DNA of 64,000 nt from Mycobacterium sp. GA-2829 (GCF_001499965.1 NZ_LQIT01000020.1:1-64000); one strand, 5' to 3'; numbered from the stretch's first letter, positions 22,772-35,139 are shown. Program-made: numbers and translations. Notes: generated by a model not told the origin, from the letters alone.

Positions 22772-22783
22772 TAGCCTGGCTTG
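22772..22783 (+). promoter_or_regulatory. -10 element TAGCCT of leaderless serine-hydrolase gene
   Basis: TAGCCT (22772-22777) ends 6 nt before the ATG at 22784. The flanking GGTTAGCCTG is the same as in front of the flavin monooxygenase at 24037. Confidence 0.55.
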
Positions 22784-24001
22784 ATGAACCCGGCAGGCAA
22801 TCTGAATGGCAATCAGGCCTCCATCCGTGAGGCCATCGACGCCGGACTGCTCTCCGGCGCCGTCACGCTGGTCTGGCAGGGCGGGCGCGTGGTGCAGGTG
22901 AACGAACTCGGACACCGGGATGTCACCGCGCAGCTGCCGATGCAGCGCGACACGATCTTCCGCATCGCCTCGATGACCAAACCGATCACGGTCGCCGCGG
23001 CGATGACGCTGCTCGAGCAGGGGCGCTTGGCGCTCACCGATCCAGTGACGCGGTGGCTGCCCGAACTGGCCGACATGCAGGTGCTCGACGCCCCGGGGGG
23101 CCCGTTGGACAAAACCCACCGCGCACGCCGGGACATCACCGTCGACGACCTAATGACCCACCGCAGCGGGCTCGCCTACTTCTTCTCCGTCGCCGGACCG
23201 CTGGCCAAGGCATACGGGCGGATCTCGGCACGGCAGAACCCCGATTCGTGGCTCGCGGAGATCGGGGCGCTGCCGCTACAGCACCAGCCGGGTGACCGGC
23301 TCACCTACAGCAACGCCACCGATGTGCTGGGCATCCTGCTCGAGCGCATCGAGGGCAGGTCGCTGCAGGAGGTGCTCACCGAACGCGTGCTCGGCCCACT
23401 GGGCATGGCCGACACCGCGTTCTACGTGGCGCCGCAGAACCGCGCCCGCGTCGCCACCATGTACAAGCTCATGGACGACAACACGCTCAGCCACGACGCG
23501 ATGGGGCCGCCGGCCACCACACCGCCGCCGTTCTGCATGGGCGGGGCGAACCTGTTCTCCACCGCCGACGACTACCTGCGCTTCGCGCGGATGCTGCTGG
23601 CCGGCGGCGAACTCGACGGGGTGCGCGTGCTGTCGGAGGACTCGGTGCGATCGATGCGCACCGACCGGTTGACCCCCGAGCAGAAGCAGCACCCGTTCCT
23701 CGGCATGCCGTTCTGGCTGGGCCGCGGATTCGGCCTGAACCTGTCGGTGGTGACGGACCCGTCGCGGTCGCGTCAGCTGTTCGGGCCCGGCGGGCTCGGC
23801 ACGTTCAGCTGGCCCGGCGCGTACGGCACCTGGTGGCAGGCCGATCCCAGCGCCGACCTGATCGTGCTCTACCTCATCCAGAACCTGCCCAACTTCGGCG
23901 CCGACGCCGCCGCGGCGGTCGCGGGCAACACCTCGTTGATGAAGCTGCAGTCGGTGCAGCCGAAGTTCCTGCGACGCACCTACTCCGCACTCGGAATCTG
24001 A
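22784..24001 (+). CDS. Serine hydrolase of the beta-lactamase/penicillin-binding family
   Basis: 405 aa, beta-lactamase (class C-like) fold. The SxxK motif is S63-M-T-K66, and the second-motif tyrosine is Y175 in YSN. No signal peptide is evident, so a cytoplasmic esterase or peptidase role is more likely than antibiotic resistance. The ATG at 22784 is preferred to an adjacent TTG three nt upstream because of the -10 spacing. It is divergent from pyrR, with only about 110 nt between them, so the two promoters share this gap. Substrate unknown. Confidence 0.88.
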   Translation: MNPAGNLNGNQASIREAIDAGLLSGAVTLVWQGGRVVQVNELGHRDVTAQLPMQRDTIFRIASMTKPITVAAAMTLLEQGRLALTDPVTRWLPELADMQVLDAPGGPLDKTHRARRDITVDDLMTHRSGLAYFFSVAGPLAKAYGRISARQNPDSWLAEIGALPLQHQPGDRLTYSNATDVLGILLERIEGRSLQEVLTERVLGPLGMADTAFYVAPQNRARVATMYKLMDDNTLSHDAMGPPATTPPPFCMGGANLFSTADDYLRFARMLLAGGELDGVRVLSEDSVRSMRTDRLTPEQKQHPFLGMPFWLGRGFGLNLSVVTDPSRSRQLFGPGGLGTFSWPGAYGTWWQADPSADLIVLYLIQNLPNFGADAAAAVAGNTSLMKLQSVQPKFLRRTYSALGI

Positions 24002-24024
24002 CGTCACTGCCGCGTCCGCGCGGT

Positions 24025-24036
24025 TAGCCTGTCGCC
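24025..24036 (+). promoter_or_regulatory. -10 element TAGCCT of leaderless FAD-monooxygenase gene
   Basis: TAGCCT (24025-24030) ends 6 nt before the ATG at 24037, identical in sequence and spacing to the element at 22772. Confidence 0.55.
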
Positions 24037-25263
24037 ATGTCAGCACCGACCGTCCTGATCAGCGGCGCCGGGATCGCCGGACCCGGCCTCGGATTGTGGT
24101 TGACCCGCAACGGGTTTCGTGTCGTCATCGCGGAGATCGCCGATGGCATCCGGCCCGGCGGGCAGACCGTCGACCTGCGCGGCGCGGGCGCCGACGTGGT
24201 CGAGCGGATGGGACTGCTCGGCGAGATGAAGCGCCGCGCGTTGTTCCAGCGCGGGATCGCGTGGGTGCGGTCGGACGGGCGCCGCCGCTCCGAGATGCCG
24301 GTGACGGCGTTCGACGGCAACGGGCCGGTGTCGAAGCTGGAGATCCTGCGCGGCGACCTCGTCGAGGTGCTGTACGAGGCGACCAAGGACAGCTGCGAAT
24401 ACCGGTTCGGCACCCGGATCGCCGCGCTGGCCGAACACGACGCGGGTGTGGACGTCACGTTCGAGGACGGCTCCGAGATGCAAGCCGACCTCGTCGTCGG
24501 CGCGGACGGACCGCATTCGGCGGTGCGCCGACTCGTGTTCGGCCCCGAGGAGCGGTTCGTCACCCCGCTCGGCGGCTACAACGCGTGGTTCTCCGCACCC
24601 GACACGGTCGGCCTGGACGGCTGGTACCTGATGTACCAGGCGCCGGGCGGGCTCAACGCATCGATGCGGCCGTCGCACGATCCGTCGATGGTCAAGGCCA
24701 GCCTGTCGTTCCGGTCGGAGCCGATCACCTACGACCGCCGCGATCTCGCCGAGCAGCGCAAGATCCTGCGGGACCGCTTCGCCGGCGCGGGCTGGCAGTG
24801 CGACGCGCTGGTGGCCGCCGCCGAGGAGGCCTCTGACTTCTACTTCGACTCGTTCACCCAGGTGAAGATGGGGGCGTGGTCCAGTGACCGGGTCACGCTG
24901 GTCGGTGACGCCGGATATTGCGCGTCCCCGCTGAGCGGGATGGGCACCAGCCTGGCCCTGGTCGGCGGGTACCTGCTGGCCGGCGAATTGGGTCCGGGGA
25001 CAACCGATTTGACCGTGGACCGGCTGCGGGCGACGTTTCGTCGGTACGACGCCGTCATGCGGCCCTACGTGGACCGCTGCCAGAAACTGAACAACACCCT
25101 CGACCGGTACGCGCCGCTGACGGAGAAGGCGATCAATGAGAACGCCGCGGCGATGAAGTGGATGCAACGCTGGCCGCTGCGCCCCGTCGCGTCGCGGCTT
25201 TGGTTCCGCACCGCCGACGCGATCACCCTGCCGGATTACGCGCACTCGATGAGCGGGCGGTGA
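24037..25263 (+). CDS. Class A FAD-dependent monooxygenase (PHBH/TetX-like)
   Basis: 408 aa, single-component flavoprotein hydroxylase. The FAD-binding GAGIAG lies at residues 10-15, the GADGPHS motif (both FAD and NADPH contact) at 155-161 and the GDAG motif at 290-293. Relatives hydroxylate aromatic or polycyclic substrates, including tetracyclines. The substrate here cannot be assigned. The gene has its own leaderless promoter and is convergent with nusB, with only 7 nt between stops. Confidence 0.9.
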   Translation: MSAPTVLISGAGIAGPGLGLWLTRNGFRVVIAEIADGIRPGGQTVDLRGAGADVVERMGLLGEMKRRALFQRGIAWVRSDGRRRSEMPVTAFDGNGPVSKLEILRGDLVEVLYEATKDSCEYRFGTRIAALAEHDAGVDVTFEDGSEMQADLVVGADGPHSAVRRLVFGPEERFVTPLGGYNAWFSAPDTVGLDGWYLMYQAPGGLNASMRPSHDPSMVKASLSFRSEPITYDRRDLAEQRKILRDRFAGAGWQCDALVAAAEEASDFYFDSFTQVKMGAWSSDRVTLVGDAGYCASPLSGMGTSLALVGGYLLAGELGPGTTDLTVDRLRATFRRYDAVMRPYVDRCQKLNNTLDRYAPLTEKAINENAAAMKWMQRWPLRPVASRLWFRTADAITLPDYAHSMSGR

Positions 25264-25270
25264 CGGCGGC

Positions 25271-25759
25271 TCAGCCCTCGGTCGACCCCTGCGCCGACTC
25301 CCGCACCGCCTGCGAGGCCGCCCGGATCTGCGGCGTCACCAGCATCACCTGGCCCAGCACGCCGTTCACAAAACCGGGCGACTCATCGGTCGACAGCTGC
25401 TTGGCCAGCTCGACCGCCTCGTCGACCGCGACGGGTTCGGGAACGTCGCTGGCGTGCAGCAGTTCCCACACCGCGACCCGCAGGATGGCGCGGTCGACGG
25501 CGGGCAGCCGGTCGAGCGTCCAGCCCTGCAGGTGCGCGGAGATGAGGTCGTCGATATGGGCTCGGTGGTCGGTCACCCCACGCGCAACGGTCACGGTGTA
25601 CGGGTTCAGCGAAGTCACGTCGGGCTGGGTTCCGGCCAGTTTGTTGCGCGCGGTCGCCACCTCGGCGGCGGTCAACCCGCGTGCCTCCGCCTCGAACAGC
25701 AGGTCGACGGCGCGTTTACGGGCCTGATGTCGGCCCCGGTCGGGCCTGCGGTCAGACAT
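25271..25759 (-). CDS. nusB: Transcription antitermination factor NusB
   Basis: 162 aa, all-helical NusB that with NusE (S10) binds boxA RNA in rRNA operons. The conserved N-terminus [19 protein letters not shown] and [16 protein letters not shown] are present. It starts with ATG 2 nt downstream of the efp stop and shares the efp transcript. Usual length for mycobacteria. Confidence 0.96.
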   Translation of the reverse strand: MSDRRPDRGRHQARKRAVDLLFEAEARGLTAAEVATARNKLAGTQPDVTSLNPYTVTVARGVTDHRAHIDDLISAHLQGWTLDRLPAVDRAILRVAVWELLHASDVPEPVAVDEAVELAKQLSTDESPGFVNGVLGQVMLVTPQIRAASQAVRESAQGSTEG

Positions 25760-25761
25760 GG

Positions 25762-26325
25762 TCAGCTGTTGACGCGGCCGAGGTAGCTGCCGTCGCGCGA
25801 ATCGACCTTCAGCTTGTCCCCGGTGTTGATGAACAGCGGCACCTGGATCTCGGCGCCGGTCTCCATGGTCGCCGGCTTGGTGCCCGCGCTGGACCGGTCA
25901 CCCTGCAGGCCGGGCTCGGTGTGGGTGACCAGGAGTTCGACGGTCACCGGCAGTTCCAGGTACAGCGGCACGCCGTCGTGGAAGGCGATCTGCACCGGCA
26001 TGCTCTCGAGCAGGAAGTCCGCGGCGCGGCCGACCAGCGCCTCCGGCAGCGGGTGCTGCTCGTAGTCCTCGGAGTCCATGAACACGAAGTCGGACCCGTC
26101 GCGGTACAGGTAGGTCGCGTCGCGGCGGTCGACGGTGGCGGTCTCCACCTTCACGCCGGCGTTGTAGGTCTTGTCGACGACCTTGCCGGACACCACGTTC
26201 TTGAGCTTCGTGCGCACGAACGCCGGGCCCTTACCGGGCTTCACGTGCTGGAATTCGACGATCTGCCACAGCTGGCCGTCGATCTGCAGGACGAGCCCAT
26301 TCTTGAAGTCGGCGGTCGATGCCAC
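25762..26325 (-). CDS. efp: Elongation factor P
   Basis: 187 aa; relieves ribosome stalling at polyproline motifs. Three OB-like domains are present: KOW-like N-terminal with [16 protein letters not shown], the middle domain, and a C-terminal domain with [11 protein letters not shown]. The residue at the modification-loop tip is the K of PGKGPA; no EpmA-type modification genes are nearby. GTG start with AGGAG upstream. It lies between pepQ and nusB as in other mycobacteria. Confidence 0.97.
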   Translation of the reverse strand: MASTADFKNGLVLQIDGQLWQIVEFQHVKPGKGPAFVRTKLKNVVSGKVVDKTYNAGVKVETATVDRRDATYLYRDGSDFVFMDSEDYEQHPLPEALVGRAADFLLESMPVQIAFHDGVPLYLELPVTVELLVTHTEPGLQGDRSSAGTKPATMETGAEIQVPLFINTGDKLKVDSRDGSYLGRVNS

Positions 26326-26352
26326 GGTCGGTAGATCTCCTAGCTCTCTGTG

Positions 26353-27453
26353 TCAGAGGATGGCCAGTTCCTTGGGGAACCGGGTGAGTAAGTCGGGGGT
26401 GCCTGATCCTGTCCCCGTATCGGGGCCGACGACCAGCGTGTCCTCGATGCGGACACCGCCCCGGTCGGGCAGATAGACACCGGGCTCCACGGTCACCACG
26501 GAGCCAGCAAGCAGTGTACCGGCGGCGGCGGAGTTGATTCCCGGCGCTTCGTGGATCTGCAGTCCGACCCCGTGGCCGAGGCCGTGGCCGAAGTGTTCGG
26601 CGTGGCCCGCGTCGGCGATGACCTGGCGCGATGCGGCGTCCACATCAGACAACCGCACCCCCGCGGCCAGCGCATCGGTGCCCGCCCGCTGCGCGGTGGC
26701 GACCAGGTCGTAGATCTCGCGCTGCCAATCCTCGGCGCGGGCCAGCACGAACGTGCGCGTCATATCGGAGTGGTAGCCGCTGACCAGTGCCCCGAAGTCG
26801 ATCTTGACGAAGTCGCCCTCGGCCAGCACGGCGTCGGTGGGCCGGTGGTGTGGGATCGCGGAGTTCGCCCCGGTCGCGACGATGGTCTCGAACGACGGAC
26901 CGTCGGCGCCGTGGTCGAGCATCCGGGACTCCAGATCGCGGCGCACCTCCTTCTCGGTGCGTCCCGGCCGCAGCCCGCCTGCGTCGATGAGATCCCGCAG
27001 CGCGGCGTCGGCGGCCTCGCACGCCAACCGCAGCAGCGTGACCTCGCCGGCGTCCTTGACCTCCCGCAGCGCCTCGACGGTGCCCGCGGCGCGGACGAGT
27101 TCGGCCTCGCCCGCCGCGTCGAGCAGCCTGCGGTGCGCGTCGACGGTGACGACGTGGCTCTCGAAGCCGACGCGGCGCAACCCGTCGGCGGCGGCCCGGC
27201 CGGCCAGGTACGGCCCGCACGCCCGCTCGATGACCACCTCCGCGTCCGGGGACTGCTTGGCGGCCTGGGTGCGGTACCGGCCGTCGGTCGTCAGCACCGG
27301 GGTGGCATCGGACACGCGGACGAGCAACGCGGCGTTCGACCCGGTGAATCCGGACAGGTACCGGACGTTGTCCAGGTCTGTGACCAGCATCGCATCGAGG
27401 TCCGCGGCGGCCAGCCGGTCGCGCAGCCGGTCTCTACGCTGGGAAAGAGTCAC
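26353..27453 (-). CDS. pepQ: Xaa-Pro aminopeptidase/dipeptidase (M24)
   Basis: 366 aa, creatinase/pita-bread fold. The five metal ligands are recognisable: Asp in KIDFGALV, Asp in YHSDMTRTF, His in HFGHGLGHGVGL, Glu in TVEPGVYLP and Glu in GGVRIEDTLVV. It cleaves peptides at proline. A GTG start lies 8 nt after TACCGT on the minus strand, opposite and only 33 nt from the start of the divergent membrane-protein gene. It is probably first in a pepQ-efp-nusB unit. Confidence 0.95.
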   Translation of the reverse strand: MTLSQRRDRLRDRLAAADLDAMLVTDLDNVRYLSGFTGSNAALLVRVSDATPVLTTDGRYRTQAAKQSPDAEVVIERACGPYLAGRAAADGLRRVGFESHVVTVDAHRRLLDAAGEAELVRAAGTVEALREVKDAGEVTLLRLACEAADAALRDLIDAGGLRPGRTEKEVRRDLESRMLDHGADGPSFETIVATGANSAIPHHRPTDAVLAEGDFVKIDFGALVSGYHSDMTRTFVLARAEDWQREIYDLVATAQRAGTDALAAGVRLSDVDAASRQVIADAGHAEHFGHGLGHGVGLQIHEAPGINSAAAGTLLAGSVVTVEPGVYLPDRGGVRIEDTLVVGPDTGTGSGTPDLLTRFPKELAIL

Positions 27454-27486
27454 AGCCGCTGACGGTACTCGCTACGCTGTTGCGCC

Positions 27487-28025
27487 ATGAGCAAGTGGTT
27501 ACTGCGCGGACTGGTGTTCGCGGCCCTGATGGTGATCGTCCGGTTGCTGCAGGGAGCGATGATCAACGCGTGGGAGACCAAGGCGGCGACGATCAGCCTG
27601 GTGCTGGTGGCGTTGTACGCGATCGTGGCGTTCCTGTGGGGCCTGTCAGACGGCCGTGGCGACGCCCGCCGCAACCCCGACCCGGACCGGCGTTCGGATC
27701 TGGCGATGACCTGGCTGCTGGCCGGTCTGTTCGCCGGGATCGTCAGCGGCTTCGTCGCGTGGCTGATCGGGGTGTTCTACAAGAACCTCTACGTCGAGGG
27801 CCTGCTGAACGAGGTCACCACGTTCGCGGCGTTCACCGCGCTGCTGACGTTCGTGCTGGCGATCATCGGCGTGGCGCTGGGCCGCTGGCTCGTCGACCGC
27901 AAGACGCCCGATCAGCCGCGCCGCAAAGAGGGTGAGGACGACGACCGCGCCGACACCGACGTGTTCGCCGCGGTGCGCCCCGACGGGCGCGACGACTCGG
28001 CGACCACCGAACAGCAGCAGCGCGC

Positions 28026-28029
<4 letters not shown>
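27487..28029 (+). CDS. B-4DMT family membrane protein (Rv2536-like)
   Basis: 180 aa with four transmembrane helices (about residues 6-22, 35-55, 73-97 and 108-135) and a long, highly charged cytoplasmic C-terminal tail rich in Asp, Arg and Gln. The family is annotated as a drug/metabolite-type transporter from sequence only. ATG lies 8 nt after TACGCT (27473-27478). The last four bases overlap the stop of aroQ on the other strand: both genes use the same TTAA as TAA. Confidence 0.88.
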
Positions 28030-30254
<2,225 letters not shown>

Positions 30255-30255
<1 letters not shown>

Positions 30256-31478
30256 CAGCCCGACGCCTGCGCCCGCTGCGCCGTGGCCGGTTCGCGCTCG
30301 GCGACGGCCCGCAGATAGGACCGCACGTTGGACTGGGTTTCGGCGAGCGAGTCGCCGCCGAACTTGCGCAGCGCCGCACGGGCCACCACCAGCGCCACCA
30401 TGGTCTCGACGACGACACCGGCGGCGGGCACCGCGCAGACATCGGAGCGCTGGTGGATGGCGACGGCCTCGTCACCGGTGGACATGTCCACGGTGGCCAG
30501 GGCGCGCGGCACGGTCGAGATGGGCTTCATCGCGGCGCGCACTCGCAGCGGCTGGCCGTTGGTCATACCGCCCTCGAGTCCGCCTGCCCGGTTGGTCGAC
30601 CGTGTCACACCGTCGGGGCCGGGGTAGATCTCGTCATGCGCGACGCTGCCGCGGCGCCGGGCGGTCTCGAATCCGTCGCCGATCTCCACACCCTTGATGG
30701 CCTGAATACCCATCACGGCGGCGGCCAGCTGGCTGTCGAGGCGGTCGTCGCCGCTGGTGAACGAGCCGAGGCCGACCGGGAGTCCGGACACGACGACCTC
30801 GACGACCCCGCCCAGGGTGTCGCCGTCGCGTTTGGCGGCCTCGATCTCGGCGATCATCGACTTCTCGGCGGCCTCGTCGAAGGCGCGCACCGGGCTGTCG
30901 TCGATCGCGGCGAGGTCGGCCGGCGACGGCGGCGGACCGTCGTACGGGGTGGACGCGCCGATGGAGATGACGTGCGAGACGACCTCCACGCCGAGCGCCT
31001 GGCGCAGGAAGCTGCGCGCGACGGTGCCCACCGCGACGCGGGCGGCGGTCTCGCGGGCGCTGGCCCGTTCGAGCACCGGGCGCGCGTCGTCGAACCCGTA
31101 CTTGAGCATGCCCGCGTAGTCGGCGTGGCCGGGCCGCGGCCGGGTCAACGGTGCGTTGCGGGCGATCTCGGCGAGTTCGGCGGGGTCCACCGGATCGGCG
31201 GCCATCACGGTCTCCCACTTCGGCCACTCGGTGTTGCCGATCTCGATCGCGATCGGCCCGCCGAGGGTGACGCCGTGCCGGACGCCGCCCAACATGGTGA
31301 TCTCGTCCTGTTCGAACTTCATGCGGGCGCCGCGGCCGTAGCCGAGCCGCCTGCGCTTCAGCTGGGCGCCGATTTCCTCGGTCGTCAGCGAAACGCCCGC
31401 GACCATGCCCTCGAGCACGGCCACGAGCGCGCGGCCATGGGATTCACCGGCAGTGGTCCAACGCAACACGCGTGCCAT
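30255..31478 (-). CDS. aroC: Chorismate synthase
   Basis: 407 aa, FMN-dependent last shikimate step, from EPSP to chorismate. N-terminal TTAGESHG, the ARMKFEQDE region, [11 protein letters not shown] and [14 protein letters not shown] match the family. It is called aroF in M. tuberculosis. First gene of the aroC-K-B-Q unit. The ATG at 31478 is preceded by GGGAAG; upstream there are 79 nt to the divergent oxidoreductase gene. Confidence 0.98.
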
Positions 31479-31557
31479 CTTCCCATGACGTGCGGTTCCC
31501 GACTAAATCCGCCGATGCGCGCGGAACATCGAGCGCGGGGCCTCGGTTGTGCGTCGC

Positions 31558-32583
31558 ATGAAAGCGATCACCTATGCCCGAACGGGCGACAGCTCCGTGC
31601 TCGAACTCCACGACCGTCCGGTGCCCGAGCCCGGCGACGGTGAGGTGCGGATCCGCGTCGTGTTCTCCGGGGTGAATCCCACCGACTGGAAGCACCGCCA
31701 GGGCGCGGGGCCGGGCGGCGCGCTCGAGTTCCCTGAGATCGTGCCGCACCACGACGGGGCCGGGGTGGTCGACGCGGTCGGCGCCGGGGTCACCGGGCTT
31801 GCGGGCGGTGACCGGGTGTGGGTGTACATGGCCCAGCATCAGCGCGCCGACGGCACCGCACAGGAGTACGTCGTGCTGCCCGCCGCCGCGGTGGTCCCGC
31901 TGCCCGAGGGCGTGGACTTGGAGGTCGGGGCGAGTCTCGGGGTGCCCGCGATCACCGCGCACCGCGCGCTCACGGTCGCCGAAGGGTGGCCGTCGCGGTT
32001 GCAGCCCGGCGCGCTGGAGGGTGCGACGGTGCTCGTCGCCGGTGGTGCGGGCGCGGTCGGACATGCCGCCATCCAGCTGGCCCGGTGGGCGGGCGCCCGG
32101 GTGATCACGACCGTGAGCACCCCGGAGAAGGAGGCGCTCGCAGCCGCGGCGGGTGCCCACCATGTCGTGAACTACAAGGCGGGTGACACCGCGAAGGCGA
32201 TCCGGGAGATCGTCCCCGAAGGTGTCGACATCGTGGTCGAGGTGGCGCCCGCACCGAACGCCGCACTCGACGCGGCCGTGGTCAAGAACCGGGCGACGAT
32301 CTCGATCTACGCCAACGACGGCGGGTCCAGCGTCGAACTCGACATCATCCCGAACATGTGGGTCAACGCCCGCTACCAGTTCCTGGTGCTCTACACCCTC
32401 GGCGAGGACGCGATGACCAACGCCCGCGACGACGTGGCGGCCGCGGTCCGCGACGGCGCGCTCGGCGTCGGGGAGAGCAACGGGCTGCCGCTGCACTACT
32501 TCCCCCTCGCCGAGACGGCGGCCGCCCACGACGCGGTCGAGCGCGGGGTGACCGGCAAGGTGCTGGTGCGGGTCAGCGACTGA
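31558..32583 (+). CDS. NADPH:quinone reductase-like MDR oxidoreductase
   Basis: 341 aa, medium-chain dehydrogenase/reductase of the zeta-crystallin/quinone-reductase group. GroES-like N-terminal half includes SGVNPTDWK; the Rossmann motif is AGGAGAVGHAAIQLA (about 160-174). The structural-zinc cysteines of alcohol dehydrogenases are absent, which supports the quinone-reductase subfamily. ATG 31558 is chosen; a GTG 9 nt upstream is possible. It stands alone between aroC (divergent) and a long hairpin. Confidence 0.88.
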   Translation: MKAITYARTGDSSVLELHDRPVPEPGDGEVRIRVVFSGVNPTDWKHRQGAGPGGALEFPEIVPHHDGAGVVDAVGAGVTGLAGGDRVWVYMAQHQRADGTAQEYVVLPAAAVVPLPEGVDLEVGASLGVPAITAHRALTVAEGWPSRLQPGALEGATVLVAGGAGAVGHAAIQLARWAGARVITTVSTPEKEALAAAAGAHHVVNYKAGDTAKAIREIVPEGVDIVVEVAPAPNAALDAAVVKNRATISIYANDGGSSVELDIIPNMWVNARYQFLVLYTLGEDAMTNARDDVAAAVRDGALGVGESNGLPLHYFPLAETAAAHDAVERGVTGKVLVRVSD

Positions 32584-32592
32584 CCCTTCACG

Positions 32593-32652
32593 CCGACCGC
32601 ACGGTTGTTGACGGGGTCTCTCGGGCGATGCGTACAACAACCGTGCGGTCGG
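32593..32652. terminator. Perfect 18-bp inverted-repeat terminator between convergent genes
   Basis: 32593-32610 is exactly complementary to 32635-32652, with a 24-nt loop. It begins 10 nt after the oxidoreductase stop and ends 5 nt before the stop of the prepilin-peptidase-like gene, so it can serve both. It is the longest uninterrupted stem that I found in the window. Confidence 0.8.
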
Positions 32653-32656
32653 TGTG

Positions 32657-33073
32657 TCAGAACAGCGTCAACGCGACCGCGGCGGCGCTGGCCACACACA
32701 TCGAGGGCCCGTGCGGCACCGTGCGCACCCGGCGCGACAGCGCGGCCAGTGCGATCACGGCGGTGAGCAGCGGCGCGGCGAGGGCGGCCAGCAGCCAGAC
32801 GTCGGGTCCGAAGGCGCCGGTCAACCCGCCGACTCCGAGCGCGAGCTTCGCATCACCGGCACCCATCGCGGCGGGGGCCAGCAGATGCGTGACGGCGTAG
32901 ACCGTGAACAGCGCCGCGGCGCCGAGTACGGCGGGTGTCCCGCGCCCCGTCAGTGCGGCGCCGACGAGTATCGCCGCGGCGCCGGGCAGGGTCAGCCAGT
33001 TCGGGAGGCGCCGCCATCGGAGGTCGTACACGCTCAGCGCGCTGAGCCACGCCGCGACGCACCCGACCACCAC
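32657..33073 (-). CDS. A24-type prepilin-peptidase-like membrane protease (Rv2551c-like)
   Basis: 138 aa, hydrophobic, about five helices. It has the two conserved aspartates of type IV prepilin peptidases: one in YDLRWRRLPN (residue about 17) and the GxGD motif in MGAGDAKLALG (about 70-76). It lacks the methyltransferase half. In mycobacteria with Tad/Flp pili such enzymes process pilin, but no pilin genes are present here. Its GTG lies 9 nt after the aroE stop, so it is co-transcribed with aroE. Confidence 0.85.
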   Translation of the reverse strand: MVVGCVAAWLSALSVYDLRWRRLPNWLTLPGAAAILVGAALTGRGTPAVLGAAALFTVYAVTHLLAPAAMGAGDAKLALGVGGLTGAFGPDVWLLAALAAPLLTAVIALAALSRRVRTVPHGPSMCVASAAAVALTLF

Positions 33074-33082
33074 TCGTCGAGG

Positions 33083-33889
33083 CTAAGCGGAATCCAGCGC
33101 CGCTCTCATCGCCTCTTTCGGGGCGGGCCTGCCGGTGAACTGTTCCACCTGCGCGTAGGCCTGGTTGAGCAGCATCTGCAGCCCGCTGACCACCCGTCCG
33201 CCCGCGGCCTGCACCGCCGCCGCCAGCGGGGTGGGCCACGGATCGTAGATGGCGTCGAGCAGGACCGGGGTGCGCGCGAGGGTCTCGGCGTACTGCGCGG
33301 CCACGTCCGCCGGAATGGTGCTCACGACGGCGCCGGCCGCGGCGGCCCGGTCGGCCAGGTCGGCGTCGTCGAGACCGCACCAGCGTGCGGGGGCACCGAG
33401 CCGCTGCGCGAGTTCCACCAGGGGCGCCGCCTTGTCGGGGTTGCGGGCGGCGACGGTGATCTCGGTCGCGCCGAGTTCGGCCAGCGCGACGACGGCGGCG
33501 GGGGCGGTGCCGCCGGAGCCGACCACGATCGCGGCCCCGTCGATCGCGCCGAGCGCACCGGTGACGCCGTCGACGTCGGTGTTGTCGGCCCGCCAGCCGT
33601 CCGGGGTGCGGACCAGCGTGTTGGCCGAGCCGACGGATTCCGCGCGCTCGGTGCGGTGGTCGGCGAAGCGCAGCGCCGCGAACTTGCCGGGCATCGTCAC
33701 CGACACCCCGATCCACTCCGGGCCGAACCCGCCGACCAGGCCGGGCAGTTGTTCGGCGGTGCACTCGATGCGCTCGTAGGTCCAGTCGTGCAGGCCCAGT
33801 GCTCGGTAGGCCGCCAGATGCAGTTGCGGTGAGCGGGAGTGCGCGATCGGGGAGCCCAACACTGCGGCCTTGCGCGGGCTACCGGACAC
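33083..33889 (-). CDS. aroE: Shikimate dehydrogenase
   Basis: 268 aa, NADP-dependent reduction of dehydroshikimate. Substrate motif LGSPIAHSRSPQLH, catalytic Lys in VTMPGKFAAL, and NTDVDG are present. The dinucleotide motif GSGGTAPAAV matches NADP-binding loops. Start GTG 33889 lies two nt after the mltG stop; a CTG six nt earlier is an alternative. It is separated from the aroC-K-B-Q cluster by only about 1.6 kb, but on a different transcript with mltG/ruvX. Confidence 0.95.
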   Translation of the reverse strand: MSGSPRKAAVLGSPIAHSRSPQLHLAAYRALGLHDWTYERIECTAEQLPGLVGGFGPEWIGVSVTMPGKFAALRFADHRTERAESVGSANTLVRTPDGWRADNTDVDGVTGALGAIDGAAIVVGSGGTAPAAVVALAELGATEITVAARNPDKAAPLVELAQRLGAPARWCGLDDADLADRAAAAGAVVSTIPADVAAQYAETLARTPVLLDAIYDPWPTPLAAAVQAAGGRVVSGLQMLLNQAYAQVEQFTGRPAPKEAMRAALDSA

Positions 33890-33891
33890 GG

Positions 33892-35139
33892 TCAGCGGGC
33901 ACTGTCGAGGACACCGTTGCGCAGTGCCAGCTCGATGTTCGCCAGGTGCTCGTTGTAGTCGCGGGTGAACAGCGTGGTGCCCTGCAGGTCGATGGTCACG
34001 AAGTACAACCAGTCCCCATCGGCGGGCTGTTCGGCCGCGACCAGCGCGGGCTTGCTCGGTGAGCAGATCGGCGTGGCGGGTAGCCCGGGCCGCACGTAGG
34101 TGTTCCACGGCGTCATCTGACCGCGGTCGCCGTCGGTGGTGGCGACCTCGATGCGGTCCAGCGGGTAGTTCACCGTCGAGTCGAACTCCAGCGTGCGGTT
34201 CTCGGCGAGCCGGTTGTAGATGACGCGGGCGACCTTCGCGAAGTCCTCCGGTTTGGACTCCCTCTGCACCAGCGACGCGACCGTCAGCACCTCGTACGGC
34301 GAGAGGTTCATCGCGTTGGCGGTCTCCAAGAGACCGCTCTGCGCGTACTGGTTACCGCTCGACCGGATCAGGTTCGCGAGGATTTCCTGCGGTTCCGCCG
34401 ACGGGTCGATGTTCCAGGTACCCGGCGCGATCAGGCCCTCGAGGCGGCGGTGGTCGTCGCCCATCGCGCGCACCGGCGGCATCGCCCACTCGGGCACGGC
34501 CAGCACCGAGAGGTTGGCGTTCCCGGCGACCTGTTTGAGTTCCTCGGCCGAGACGCACTGCTGTTGGCCGTCGAGGTCGACACACGTCGCCTTCGAGATC
34601 AGCGTGAAGATGCCCTCGGTGACGTCGTTGGTCTTGACGTCGGACACGTCGTCGAGTTGACGGCCCTCCGGGATCACCAGCTTGCCGACCCGGCTCTGCG
34701 GATCGATGAGCCGGTCGACGGCGTTGGCGGCGGGGATCTCGGTGCGCACCTTGTAGAAGCCGGGCTGGATCGCCGAGATGCCGGAGTTGCCCTCCGCGGC
34801 GTCGACGAACGCCTTGACCGTCGCGACGACGTTGTTGTCGTGCAGGGTCTGGCCGATCGCGGTCGTCGAGTCGCCGTCGTGCACCTGGATCACCACGTCG
34901 GTGACGCCGTCACCGGTGAAGTCGGTGTCGTTGCCGCCGAACATGCTGTGCCACAGCCTCGAGCCGAGGAACACCGCGCCGACCACGACCGCGATCAGCA
35001 GCCCCAGCGAGACGAAGCCGGCGATCCGGCGCTTCCTGCGGCCGCGTTCGGCCCGCATCCGGTCCGAACGGCTCATCGCCCGCCGCGGCGGGCCCACCGC
35101 CACCGGTTCCGCACGGTCGTGACGCCAGTCCTCAGCCAT
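33892..35139 (-). CDS. mltG: Endolytic murein transglycosylase MltG (YceG-like)
   Basis: 415 aa. A basic cytoplasmic N-terminus (residues 1-38) precedes one transmembrane helix (about 40-58) and an extracytoplasmic YceG/LytM-like region. The catalytic glutamate is E294 in [10 protein letters not shown], matching the conserved Glu of E. coli MltG. The enzyme cuts nascent peptidoglycan strands and sets glycan length. ATG 35139 overlaps the ruvX stop by 8 nt and has AGGAG in range. Confidence 0.95.
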   Translation of the reverse strand: MAEDWRHDRAEPVAVGPPRRAMSRSDRMRAERGRRKRRIAGFVSLGLLIAVVVGAVFLGSRLWHSMFGGNDTDFTGDGVTDVVIQVHDGDSTTAIGQTLHDNNVVATVKAFVDAAEGNSGISAIQPGFYKVRTEIPAANAVDRLIDPQSRVGKLVIPEGRQLDDVSDVKTNDVTEGIFTLISKATCVDLDGQQQCVSAEELKQVAGNANLSVLAVPEWAMPPVRAMGDDHRRLEGLIAPGTWNIDPSAEPQEILANLIRSSGNQYAQSGLLETANAMNLSPYEVLTVASLVQRESKPEDFAKVARVIYNRLAENRTLEFDSTVNYPLDRIEVATTDGDRGQMTPWNTYVRPGLPATPICSPSKPALVAAEQPADGDWLYFVTIDLQGTTLFTRDYNEHLANIELALRNGVLDSAR

